From Prostheceraeus crozeri (Eukaryota > Platyhelminthes > Polycladida > Euryleptidae), in assembly GCA_907163375.1 (NCBI GenBank), contig CAJQUW010000909.1, positions 496,001 through 560,000 on the forward strand: DNA of 64,000 nucleotides, given 5' to 3'. Shown here one piece after another: positions 44,215 through 54,004 of this stretch. Position numbers and translations under genes: made by a program. The notes under the pieces are model-generated. The model saw nothing but the letters and a program-made list of their open reading frames with translations, did not search any database and had not been told where the DNA came from. Numbering within the stretch: the first letter of the stretch is position 1; each line of letters begins with the position of its first letter.

Positions 44215-44730
44215 TATTCATAGCAATTGATCTAGACTCGAATTACTTTGAAATTACTGCCGCATGTCGTTGTTCCTACTTGTCTAATAACATTTTCAAG
44301 ACTTCACGAAATTTGTTGATAAGCATCATTATAATTCGACGATACCTTTCTAACTAACATGTTGACTTATATATCTCAAACATAACTATTTTTGCTTTCA
44401 TGAATTATAGTGTGTTTTTATTTCGGATTGATCATATGCCTGATTTCAAAATTGCATAATGCATAAACGTTGATGGTTATATGCTTATTGATTATTTATA
44501 AAATGCCTTTGACTTGCTTTTATTAAAATCGAATTCAGTATTGTAAGTTTAACTCTTAAATGTAATTATCTTACTACTACAAAACAGTAGTAAGTACTTA
44601 AAGCGATTAACCTTAAAGCGATTTTTATTGACAGAAGGCCGAAAAAATACGAAAATCATACAAATAGATGGAAAAATATATACCAAAAAATATCTTGGTA
44701 TGCATTCTTCGCATGTACTTGGTTTCAAGC
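44215..44730 (+). repeat. dispersed repeat family C, copy 2
   Basis: Same-strand match to 8344-9010, about 80-85% by eye. It has tatatatc where copy 1 has a 57-nt AT run. The right end with ttggtatgcat...gcgatttacagtg is shared. Confidence 0.6.
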
Positions 44731-45384
44731 GATTTACAGTGTATCGTAGAGAAATATGTATTGCGTATATGCGAGGTTGCGTATACCCGGGAATTACTGT
44801 ACATAATGGAAGACACACATGTATGGAAGATGCAAAAAGGCATCCTCAAGAATATTCGCAATACTTCAAGTTGATTACCGTTAAGTTGATTATCGTCTAA
44901 TTACCGTTGTTCTTCCTACTTTTCACAGCTTGCGCCGCCTCTTGACTTGGCTTCGGTCAACGACTCAATCACTTGGCAGTCCTGTACATTCATAAAGAGT
45001 TAGCGTGGACCTTAGATTTGGAGGATGTATGTAAGGAGTTTATCTTCAAAGACAACCGGTCAAACATTTTTGGACCATAAGGGCGTTTGGGTAAGATTTC
45101 CCCCAAGGCACTGAAATACACAGCATTCATGACGGAATTAATGTTTTCTCTTTTGATACAGCATGCCTCCGCGTAAAGTGGGAAATTGCAGAGACAATAA
45201 AGGGTATTTATGTATATCAATGAACTATGAGCGGCTCTGCCTGATAAACAAGTCAATACTGGAAAGCAATTAGGCTACGTAAGATTTCATAATATATCAT
45301 GGATTGATTTTTAACGATATTTTATCTGAAAATTTGTCGGACCCCCCTAGGAAAATTCGCTACTGCGCCCCTGACGTCAACTAA
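44731..45384. other. no gene; a solo hAT-like terminus near 45361
   Basis: Nothing coding. ctactgcgcccctg at 45360-45373 looks like the right end of a hAT element (CAGGGGCGCAGTAG inverted); I find no matching left end. Confidence 0.35.
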
Positions 45385-45842
45385 AGGGATATTTTGCCAA
45401 GCCGGAATTCATCAAGATTTATAAGACTTGTGTAAAGAGCATTTTAGAATATTCTTCACCATTATTCGTAGACCTCGAAGAATCAGAGGAACCACTGGTG
45501 ATAATTCAAAGACGATGACATTCAACGATATGCGAAACTAGAAACTGTGAATGTCCTAATTTTCTTCCACTCTCATATCGACGAAAAATTTTAGGCTTCA
45601 GACTATTTCTTCAGCTGATCAATGAAAAATTGCACCCATTGAATCATCTTCGACTGCCGGCTATGAGCAACTCAAAAAGGTTTCGTCTCCCGCAAATCCT
45701 CTCTGCACATCGTGAAAAGTCATTCATTATCTCAATGTCAAAACTCTACAATGATGGCTTCCAGCTCTGATACGCTATCCCTACATTAAAACTCATTTCA
45801 TTTGTTAAGATATTATGCTCTTACTTCAATTGATTCAATTCA
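45385..45842 (+). mobile_element. CR1/L2-like LINE, 3' end fragment
   Basis: The + strand encodes the last part of a LINE reverse transcriptase: FIKIYKTCVKSILEYSSPLF, a broken middle, then ILGFRLFLQLINEKLHPLNH and FIISMSKLYNDGF with a stop. The 3' end at about 45825-45848 has an ATTCA-repeat tail (gattcaattcaattcaaag). One stop near 45510 breaks the frame. Confidence 0.65.
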
Positions 45843-45884
45843 ATTCAAAGGTTCTTCAATTGAGGACTTATGTCGTTCTGTCGC

Positions 45885-45957
45885 TCGTCGATAGCTCAGT
45901 TGGTAGAGCGTTGGCCTAGAATGCTAGAGGTCGGTGGTTCAAATCCACCAAGACGCG
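45885..45957 (+). tRNA. tRNA-like gene (anticodon AGA by position), tandem copy 1
   Basis: 73 nt with strong internal boxes: TAGCTCAGTTGGTAGAG (A) and GGTTCAAATCC (B), a perfect T arm (GGTGG/CCACC) and an anticodon arm TTGGC/GCTAG around loop CTAGAAT. Position 34-36 reads AGA (serine), yet there is no long variable arm as serine tRNAs require, and the acceptor pairs at only about four of seven positions. TTTT follows. A tRNA pseudogene or tRNA-derived repeat is likely. Confidence 0.5.
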
Positions 45958-46172
45958 CAGCTATTTTCCGTCTGTTAAAATTATCATTGCAGCTTTCTTT
46001 GAATACTTGTGTGGACTAAGTCCCCGTTTCAAAGTATAATGCTGGCTTTGAATTACTGATAACTTGCTTCAGTAGTTTGGCTTGACGGTTAATGCTATGT
46101 TGTCTTGGAGGATGAAGCTATCGGATTCTCCTACGCGGGTTCTTCAATTGAAGACTTATGTCGTTCTGTCGC

Positions 46173-46245
46173 TCGTCGATAGCTCAGTTGGTAGAGCGTT
46201 GGCCTAGAATGCCAGAGGTCGGTGGTTCAAATCCACCAAGACGCG
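46173..46245 (+). tRNA. tRNA-like gene (anticodon AGA by position), tandem copy 2
   Basis: Same as the copy 288 bp upstream except for one base in the anticodon stem (GCCAG instead of GCTAG), which turns a G-U pair into G-C. The flanks from ggttcttcaattga to ctgttaaaatt are duplicated too, about 135 bp in all. Confidence 0.5.
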
Positions 46246-47202
46246 CAGCTATTTTCCGTCTGTTAAAATTCTCATTACTTTTGAAACACTTGCTTGCATT
46301 TTCCCACGATTGCTAATATTGTGAAATTTTTCATTCCAATATACGATAATTATTGTTATTTTAATAATACGGGCATTTGGTACACACAAAAATTGAAAAG
46401 TCGGACTCTTGGTACAAAATAGCAGTAACTCGACGAGTAACAACTGTACTAACAGAAATTAATGACGAGATTCCATTTTATGACCTTATTGTCATTCAAT
46501 TAACTCCCCTTTAACATATTCTTAGTTTACCTGCTTAAATCGATATCAAAACATTAGGAAAGTTGATTTTAAGTAAAACAATGATGTTTGCGTGTAGCAG
46601 GTCGGTATAACGAATTCCTTGAGTGACTTTCAGCCTTCTTAGTAGACACGTGCGAAAATATGGTGTTTTTGCAAGTCAACCACATTTAGTACAGCATCAT
46701 TTGTACTAGGAGGCGGCTTTACGATATTTTATGTCACCATAAAGCCTCAGATAGTTGATTTTGATGAAATTGATTAAATTCATGCAGCTAATCCTTTCCA
46801 TTTGTACATTCCTTCAAATTTATCCAAAGCTATCAGAAATAGACCTAAAATGAGTCAAAATTGCTGTACTTATAGAACCAAAAACAGCTGTGGAGATCTC
46901 AAACTTATCATTACTGCTGTGAAAAGTTTGTCATCAATCAGTTTTTGGGGTTCAACTATTAATATAATGACAGCTTTCATTTCGGAAATGGATTTATGTC
47001 GAGTTGTTCATATAGGCCAACCAGTCACGCGAGATCATGTGCGAAAGCAAAATATTCACATTTTGCGATCTTCCAACACATTGCACATCTACGAGCATGA
47101 TGCAAACAATGAATAAATGACTTTCATTTTTATACACCATCGTGGACATGTTCGAAATCATTTTTCATCTAATTACAAAAATTTTGTGATGGAATTTCTA
47201 CA
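46246..47202. other. no gene recognised
   Basis: One open frame of 104 residues (46802-47116) has no motif that I recognise. No splice or repeat evidence. Confidence 0.35.
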
Positions 47203-47415
47203 CCCTGTGAGACCTGAGGGGGGGGTCCAGTGGACCCCCTTGGCCTATCTGGCATACTTCTACTGATTCAATTGAAATGAAATAACACATGCAGATTCAC
47301 TGTCAGAAATGATGATTTTGTATGGGCTTGAGTGGTTGATATATCGTCAGCGTAAAAAATGAAATAGAAAAATGTGGCTCCGGGGTCCACTGGACCCCCC
47401 CCAGGTCTCTGAGGG
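47203..47415. mobile_element. piggyBac-like MITE with palindromic ends
   Basis: 213 bp whose left end CCCTGTGAGACCTG(A/G)GGGGG matches the inverted right end CCCTCAGAGACCTGGGGGGG; each end also holds the palindrome GGGGTCCA-(G/C)-TGGACCCC. TTAA follows on the right (47416-47419); the left flank is taca. CCCT ends and TTAA suggest piggyBac; the left target copy must have changed. Confidence 0.5.
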
Positions 47416-47726
47416 TTAAGCCATTGTTAAACGATCTCTACGTCACTCTACAATAATAGTTCAATTCTTAGAATGAACTATTATGAACTTCTGGGAAGAC
47501 GACCATACAACAGCCTGCCTAAGTACGTAAGTAAGTAAGTAAATAAGCGTTTATTTCTCGTCAATGAAAATCTATACAGAGTGTTACAACTACATTCAAG
47601 TGAACTTCAAGTAATATGAAACAGTAAACATAAAAAATTTGCTGCAAAATCACACAATATGCGTACATGTACATTGAAAGATATGCTAACTATGTTTAAA
47701 AGAGCATTTTATATTATGCTGAATCA

Positions 47727-48886
47727 TTAAAAGGAAAAGGAACGAGCGAATTTTTCTGTTCGAACAATAGGATAGGAATAGTTATTTGAAAGAGCTAATT
47801 TACACGGCAAAAGATCGCTCAACAAATGCTCTGAGTCACTTTCAATTACACTGAACAAATTTTGTGACAATTTAATTCGCCTGCGTTCTAAAACAACATC
47901 ACATTTGTCACATTTTGATAGACCATTGTACATAATGCGATGGGCTCTCTTTTCAACTTTCACAAGCACATTGTTATCCTTTTTATTGAGGCCAACGAAG
48001 ACTGGGAAAGCATAGTCAAAAACTGATCGAATGATTGCCAAATATATGTCATGTAACTTTATAGTGGAAACAAGGGGCTTTAATCGGCGAAGAAGATGTA
48101 AGCGACGACTGGCCTTCATACGCAAGTAATTCACATGATTGTCCCATGTTAATGTGTCATTCAAAACAACACCTAGACATTTTGCCATAGAAACTCGATT
48201 TATAGAAAGTGGCTCATCAAAAAAAATGGGATTTCGGAAAACAAGCATGACATTAGACTTACTGGTATTCAACGTTAACGTATTTAATGAACACCATCGT
48301 GCAACGTTCAAAGTTTCATCTTCAATAGCGCTACGAATACAAGATGCATTACCGTTGGAAAATGGAACAACAATGCTGACATCATCGGCATATTTGACCA
48401 TAGTATTCTCGTCAGATATACAACACAGATATTTTATATACAGACAAAAAAATGAAAGGTCCCAACACTGAACCTTGTGGGACACCCGAGAAATATTGAC
48501 TGAACGAGAGAAGTGCCCATCTATTTTTACAACAACTTTTCTGTGCTCAAAATATGATCAAAGCCAAACAGCAAGTTCGATCGGAAAGTGCATATTCAAC
48601 ATCTTTTCAAATACAATATTGTGATCAACACAGTCAAATGCTCTTGTCAAGTCAAAATTCAGAATTGCACAACCAAATTTTTGCCGATCATCAAAAGCAC
48701 GTAGTAAAGCATCAACTAGCTTAATTAGAGCGGTGGTGGTGGAAGATCCTTTTCGGAAACCATGTTGCTCTCTTCCAAAATTTATGAAAAAAAATTCGGC
48801 ATAGCGGTTAAGAATAATTCGTTCCAGTAGTTTGGAGTCAACTGAAAAAGTTGAAATATATCGTAGTTTTTCTACATCAGGAGGCT
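47727..48886 (-). pseudogene. LINE ORF2, second part of reverse transcriptase
   Basis: From 48886: LPKTKPPDVEKLRYIS, GREQHGFRKGSSTTTALIK, LNFDLTRAFDCVDHNIVFEK, a stop, SGVPQGS-like text in a shifted frame near 48480, then the long open frame 48485-47727 with the catalytic VKYADD, LNTSKSNVM, KCLGVVLNDTLTWDNHV and the C-terminal SVFDYAFPVFVG...VEKRAHRIMYNG. Order and spacing are those of CR1/L2-type reverse transcriptases. One frameshift and at least one stop lie between the two frames. Confidence 0.8.
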
Positions 48887-49041
48887 TACACTCGACGACA
48901 AAAAGTTTGCCTCACACTACGTTTTATACTAAAAACATGTAATTATTAAAAACACTTTACTTTAGGGCTCAAATTTAATCCCATAACTTTCCTAATGATG
49001 ATTAATGATGCAAAACAAAAAGATAATTCACAAACATTTTA

Positions 49042-50060
49042 TTAATATTTGGTAGATCCACCTTTACTAGCAATAATTGCTTCAACTCGTGAACTCTTTG
49101 ACTCCACCAATTTTTTGCAAATCTCAGCAATTTCAGTGTCTCTTGCCCGCACATTTAGGAAAGCGTTGATACGTTCCTGCTTATTCTTGCATCCGTGACT
49201 CTTGAGACGCCGTTTGATGATTGCCCACAAGTTCTCTATTGGATTAGCATCCGGTGAACTGGGAGGCCATGACAAAACTCGAACATCCTTCGTGTTGAAA
49301 TGGGCCATGCTTCGCTTACTGGTATGACACGGCGCATTATCCTGTTGTAGCCAGCCATTTCCATCTGGAAAAGACTCCTCCATTTGGGGAACAATTCTGC
49401 GATCGATGATCTCATGCACATAAACTTCGGAATTCATATTCCTCTCCACAATATGGATACTACCGGGTCCGTGCCAGCTAAAGCAGCCCATACCATAGCA
49501 CTTGTGGGATGCTTCGTCGTTCGAATGAAATGGTCTGGGGTCAACTCATGACCGTCGACAACTCTTACATATTGAGGTGCGTCATCCCGTAGTTCAACAA
49601 CTGTTTCATCAGTAAATAAAACTTGTTTCCAGTCATCAGTTGTCCAATGTTGATGATCTCGAGCCCATTACAGTCGATGTTTGATTTGACTATTGTTCAG
49701 GTATGATCTTAGTCCTGGCTTCATTGCTTTGCAACCGATGGTATTGAGAGTGCGTTGCATTGTTCTTATACTACAGTCTCCTGAAGCACCAACTTGGTTT
49801 AATAGATCTGCAGCTGATGATCTTGGACTTGTGACACAAAATCGTTTGATTTGTCGTAACTGTCTTTCATCAAATGTCGTCGGTCGACCACAATTCTGGT
49901 ACAAAGTTTGATAATCCCCGGATTCTTGGTATCGTTGCCACGTTCTGCCGACCGTCTTGTGATCACAGTTTAATCGCCGTGCAATTTCTCGCATTGACAA
50001 TTCGCCATGTTCCATCCACGTAATTATTTGCAGGCGTTTATCGTCATGTGCTTGAGCCAT
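49042..50060 (-). pseudogene. Tc1 transposase A (DD34E), two breaks
   Basis: Begins MAQAHDDKRLQIITWMEHGE with a first helix-turn-helix (SMREIARRLNCDHKTVGRTW), a GRP linker and a second HTH. Catalytic residues are visible: D in LFTDETV, D in LQQDNAPCH and E in DANPIENLW, the last two separated by 34 residues (DD34E). A TAA at 49668-49670 interrupts it after residue 130, and one base is missing near 49490 (a run of G in the VW-GCFSWHG region). Length would be about 340 residues, normal for Tc1. Its C-terminal third is repeated, inverted, at 52137-52403. Confidence 0.85.
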
Positions 50061-50110
50061 ATTGCTTCGAAATCAATGCTGAAATCACCTTATCGTCTTG
50101 TTTATGTATA

Positions 50111-51275
50111 CTCAGTGACAAAAAGAATGAAACAAGTCCTGATATGAATACCTATGACTTAAACTTGGTTGTACTGTACGTTTGTTTGTTGTTTGTAAAA
50201 GGAGAACTCGAATGCTTTACTCAAAAACATTTAATTTGATACTCATGAATTTAACAACTTAAGTTAGAAACGGGTGTGACCACCGCGAGCATCCAAACAG
50301 GCATCGATTCGTGAGGGCATGGATGAGCACAGTCGCTGGATGAATGCCAGGTCTAAGAGGTTCCACTGCTCGATCAGTCTGTCGGCCAACATCTTCAAAG
50401 ACACTGGTGGGTGGTTGTACCTCTCCCTCACTCTGCGACCAAGTTCATCCCAGCAGTGCTCGATGGGGGAGAGGTCGGGAGAACGTGAGGGCCATTCCAA
50501 GGTTGGGATTCCACTGCTTGCTATCCTGTTCGAGACCACTGAAGCGGGATGGGGCCTTGCGTTGTCATCCTGAAAAATCAATTGATTCGATGTCACTGCT
50601 GGAACCACGACCGGTGTCACGATCTCGTTGACATATCGCTGTCCTGTCAATGTTCCTTTCACTACGATTGCTGGTGTTTTTCCATTGTACCAGATACCGG
50701 TCCAAACCATGACACTACCGCCGCCGTACCGGTCGTGTTCTTTGACGCAACATGGAGCAAATCGTTCACTTGGCAAGCGATGAACACGGATCCGACCATC
50801 GTTGAAATCGAGAGTAAACCTCGATTCATCAGTCCAGAGCACACGTTCCCACTGACTGTCACTCCACGACTGATGACCTTGACACCACGTCACTCGTCTC
50901 CTTCGATGTTCCAGGCTCAGCGGAATTCTCACAGCGGGTCGTCCAGACTGTATACCAGCTTCTCGCAATCTTCGATATGCAGTTCGAACGCTACAGGCAA
51001 CGTTCCCAGCAACCTTCCAGTACACAATTAGCTTCGGGACAGACACAAATCTGTTTCTTTTAGCAGCTAAAACTAAGCGTGCATCTGTCCGCTTGGATGA
51101 TACCCTTGGTCTTCCTGATCCGTTCTTCTTCTCCACATTTCCTTCTGCTTTCCAACGACACCACCACCTCCATACAACGACCCTTGAAATTTTCAATTCT
51201 TTCGCAACAGTTGTAGAACATTGCCCACAACGCATCATCCCAATTGCCATTCCTCTGGTAAAGTTATCGTTACAA
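50111..51275 (-). mobile_element. Tc1 element B, 5' end lost
   Basis: The 3' terminal repeat starts CTCAGTGACAAAAAGAATGA at 50111, next to a TA. The transposase gene follows at 50264-51250. Upstream of the gene the expected 5' repeat is missing; sequence changes to an AT-rich patch near 51275. The element inserted close to the 5' end of Tc1 A. Confidence 0.75.
50264..51250 (-). CDS. Tc1 transposase B, open over 328 residues
   Basis: A single uninterrupted frame of 328 residues. It has paired helix-turn-helix regions (residues ~8-36 and 63-100) joined by a GSGRPR linker (45-50), then the DDE domain with D141 (LWTDESRF), D229 (FQDDNARPH) and E264 (DLSPIEHCWDEL), 34 residues apart (DD34E), and the usual glycine-rich GGGSVMVW (176-183). 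The frame stays open upstream of the first ATG for about 12 codons (SYCNDNFTRG), and Tc1 proteins normally start about ten residues earlier, so the true N-terminus may be lost with the 5' end. Tc1 transposases bind the terminal repeats and cut at TA. Being open in a region of dead elements, it is a young arrival or has been kept; without a 5' repeat it could act only on other copies. Confidence 0.85.
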   Translation of the reverse strand: MAIGMMRCGQCSTTVAKELKISRVVVWRWWCRWKAEGNVEKKNGSGRPRVSSKRTDARLVLAAKRNRFVSVPKLIVYWKVAGNVACSVRTAYRRLREAGIQSGRPAVRIPLSLEHRRRRVTWCQGHQSWSDSQWERVLWTDESRFTLDFNDGRIRVHRLPSERFAPCCVKEHDRYGGGSVMVWTGIWYNGKTPAIVVKGTLTGQRYVNEIVTPVVVPAVTSNQLIFQDDNARPHPASVVSNRIASSGIPTLEWPSRSPDLSPIEHCWDELGRRVRERYNHPPVSLKMLADRLIEQWNLLDLAFIQRLCSSMPSRIDACLDARGGHTRF

Positions 51276-51425
51276 TAACTTATTAGTTATTAGTTAAATT
51301 ATTATATTATATTAATTATTATATTATATTATTATATAATATAATTATATTATATAATATATTATATTAAATTAATTATTATATAATATAAATAATTATA
51401 TTAGTTAAATAGTTATAGTTAACAA
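51276..51425. repeat. AT-only low-complexity patch
   Basis: About 150 nt of attatattatatta-type sequence, almost without G or C, replacing the expected 5' end of Tc1 B. Confidence 0.9.
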
Positions 51426-51510
51426 TAACACAAAAGCAGATATCTATGAAAAAATCAATAATTTTGAACAGTTATGAAGATTGAATGAGCTATGGTAAAC
51501 CTGACATAAT

Positions 51511-52029
51511 CACAGAATTAGATTGTTTAATCGTATCACTTTGCTAGAAGTGCAAACTGATTCAAACAGATGGCACATGCAGGAACTTGTTAAGTTGGCA
51601 AAAAGAAATTTTTAATACCTTGCAGAGATAGGAAAAATAGTCGTGCGTCGCTTGCGGATTGCTCTGAATTCCTTCAAACTACTCCGATCGCCACGACTCC
51701 TTCAGATTCGGAGAATTCGGATCATTGCGCAAAAGTTTTCTCGATATGTTTGGCCCTCCGATCATTTTAAAAAAGTTAGCAGGCGCACGAAAAAACGTTC
51801 ACAAACTTCTCTGTAGAACTTGACATCGACTGTGTCTCTTTGCTGTGTGATTCGATTGATAACTTCACTGAAACTTCAGACAATTTGTCGTGTTTAATGT
51901 TGAGCTGGCTGCTCATTGTTCGATTGCTATGGTATTTAGTCAGCAGATTGTGCCATTTCATTAACGTTACATGTTCTAATGTTTCCCTTCTAGTCAAACG
52001 GAAGAAAAGACGACCTGTCTAATTCTGTG
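51511..52029 (+). mobile_element. family B hAT-like MITE, copy 5
   Basis: 519 bp with perfect 12-bp inverted ends CACAGAATTAGA. Flanks gacataat (51503-51510) and gacatact (52030-52037) form an 8-bp target duplication with one change. The best-preserved copy of the family; it lies inside the composite Tc1 insertion. Confidence 0.9.
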
Positions 52030-52077
52030 GACATACTACACGATCAAGCATAGATATCGCATATGTCTTCGAGTCAT

Positions 52078-52556
52078 CAGATGGAAGTGGCTGGCTACAG
52101 CAGGATAATGCGCCGTGTCATACCAGTAAGCGAAGCATGGCCCATTTCAACACGAAGGGTGCTCGAGTTTTGTCATGGCCTCCCAGTTCACCGGATGCTA
52201 ATCCAATAGAGAACTTGTGGGCAATCATCAAACGGCGTCTCAAGAGTCACGGATGCAAGAATAAGCAGGAACTTATCAACGCTTTCCTAAATGTGCGGGC
52301 AAGAGACACTGAAATTGCTGAGATTTGCAAAAAATTGGTGGAGTCAAAGAGTTCACGAGTTGGAGCAATTATTGCTAGTAAAGGTGGATCTACCAAATAT
52401 TAATAAAATATTTGTGAATTATCTTTTTGTTTTGCATCATTAATCATCATTAGGAAAGTTATGGGATTAAATTTGAGCCCTAAAGTAAAGTGTTTTTAAT
52501 AATTACATGTTTTTAGTATAAAACGCAGTGTGGGGCAAACTTTTTGTCGTCGAGTG
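52078..52556 (+). mobile_element. inverted copy of the Tc1 A 3' end (right arm)
   Basis: Encodes on the + strand the last third of Tc1 transposase A (GWLQQDNAPCHTS to ASKGGSTKY, stop near 52403) followed by the 3' terminal repeat. Compared with the left arm only a few bases differ. Confidence 0.9.
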
Positions 52557-52558
52557 TA

Positions 52559-52995
52559 GTTTTGGGAAGCGGGACAATAACTGCAGTCTTCCATCTGGAC
52601 GGGAATATCATCTCCTTCAAGGAAGAATTATAAATGGCAGCCAACGGCTTTGAAATGACATCTGCGAGAAGTTTATATAACCGAGTAGGAATATTGTCAA
52701 TGCCAGATGATTTATTGAGAGGCAGCTTTTTCAACATGTTGTATACCTCTTGACTTGTTACTTCATTGAATCAATTCTCATTTAAATTGCCACATGCATT
52801 TATCTTCATCATATCATCAATAGAAGAGAAGCATTGAGCAACTTTATCAGCAATAAGATCAAGAAGATTATCAACACTGCCTTTCTCTCTAATCAAATGA
52901 GAAAAGTCATTTATATTTTTCGGTTTAGTTTGCAAAAGGCAACAATTCCCAGAGTCCATTCGGAGAAGACATTACTTTACTTGCCCTGATCTCTT
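52559..52995 (-). pseudogene. LINE ORF2, first part of reverse transcriptase
   Basis: Contains SPNGLWELLPFAN-like text, NDFSHLIREKGSVDNLLD, then PLNKSSGIDNIPTRLYK (the first conserved RT block), LAAIYNSSLKEMIFPSRWK and TAVIVPLPKT, where the Tc1 insert interrupts it. At least one stop and one frameshift are present. Confidence 0.75.
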
Positions 52996-53110
52996 TAGCA
53001 CGAAGAATTTCTTTTTTCACCTTTTCTTTCAGCTCGTTATATCGTACCCAGTTCTTTGCACGAAAAGCAGCCTACCGCTCGTGAATAAGATTTTTTGTGA
53101 GTGGTGTCAT

Positions 53111-54004
53111 CTATTCTTTATCATTCTGAGTTATTGGAATGTATTTGAATGGAACAAACTTTTCGATCAAAATGTTCAAACAGTTGATGAAGGCATCCAA
53201 CTTTTGTTCAACACCATCTACACCTTGAGTAACACCACTCCAATCGATTTTACAAGCGTGGTAATACAAAGCATCAATATTCGATTGTCTAAAATCATAA
53301 AGTCTATGATATCGTACACAGTTGGATTGTACATGACTTTGATTCTTAGGAGTGCAGGTTAGCATCAAGTGATCGGACGTACCAAGAGGAGCATCATATT
53401 TTACACCAGTTTCATCATAAATCATGCACAAATCTTTAGATACAAGAATGGGATCAAGGATGGCATTTTTTCTTGTCGACTGAACAATGAGATCAATTAA
53501 ATCTAAATCAAAACACAATGCTTCAATATTGAAAGAATTCAAATCACCAACTACAATTTGATGAAAATGTGGCTTTCTTGTCAGAAAATCGTCGAAAATT
53601 TCCAATATACTGGTATGGATGCTAGAGAGTTCTTCGGAGCTTAAATTAGGAGGTATATACAAGCATAACAGTAGAATATGTAGAGAATTGAACTCTACAA
53701 TCAAATATTCTATGTCGCACCGGAGATTGTACATAGATGTAATATTCAAAAATGGCAAAATTGAATTTACATACACAGCGACTCCTCCATCTCTACGATG
53801 GCAGCGATCATTTCGAATACTCAAATATCCTGGGATATCAATAAGAGCTGAGTCAATCATATCACTTAACCATGTTTCTGTCACACAAATTAAATCAGGA
53901 GATTTCAGTGAAGCAGCAATTTTAAGCTCATCAATTTTCGGTAGCAATGAACGAGCATTTAAAAGAGTAATAGAGGGATAGCGGACACTTGGTAAAAACC
54001 TCAA
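53111..54004 (-). pseudogene. LINE ORF2, APE-type endonuclease domain
   Basis: 297 open codons starting MRFLPSVRYPSITLLNARSL. Endonuclease motifs are in order: LLNARSLLPKIDEL, DLICVTETWL (catalytic E), RRDGGVAVYV, VVGDLNSFN (D and N) and APLGTSDHLMLT (SDH). A TAG at 53109-53111, and another about 12 codons on, separate it from the reverse transcriptase that should follow in the same frame; both look like single-base changes of sense codons. Confidence 0.85.

Larger units (their letters stand above)
48889..52556. mobile_element. composite Tc1 insertion with ~480-bp inverted arms
   Basis: 3668 bp that begins CACTCGACGACAAAAAGTTT and ends with the exact inverse, flanked by TA on both sides (48887-48888 and 52557-52558). 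The arms 48889-49377 and 52078-52556 are inverted copies, about 98% alike by eye, of the 3' end of one Tc1 element (3' terminal repeat plus the C-terminal third of its transposase). Between them lie the rest of that transposase gene, a second Tc1 element, an AT-rich patch and a family B MITE. Taking out the insert and one TA rejoins the LINE reading frame exactly. See findings for interpretation. Confidence 0.85.

Noticed and set aside
48139-48471. 110-codon open frame on the + strand
   Set aside because: Antisense of the LINE reverse transcriptase.
50549-51031. 160-codon open frame on the + strand
   Set aside because: Antisense of Tc1 transposase B.
53619-53981. 120-codon open frame on the + strand
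   Set aside because: Antisense of the LINE endonuclease domain; no motif of its own.
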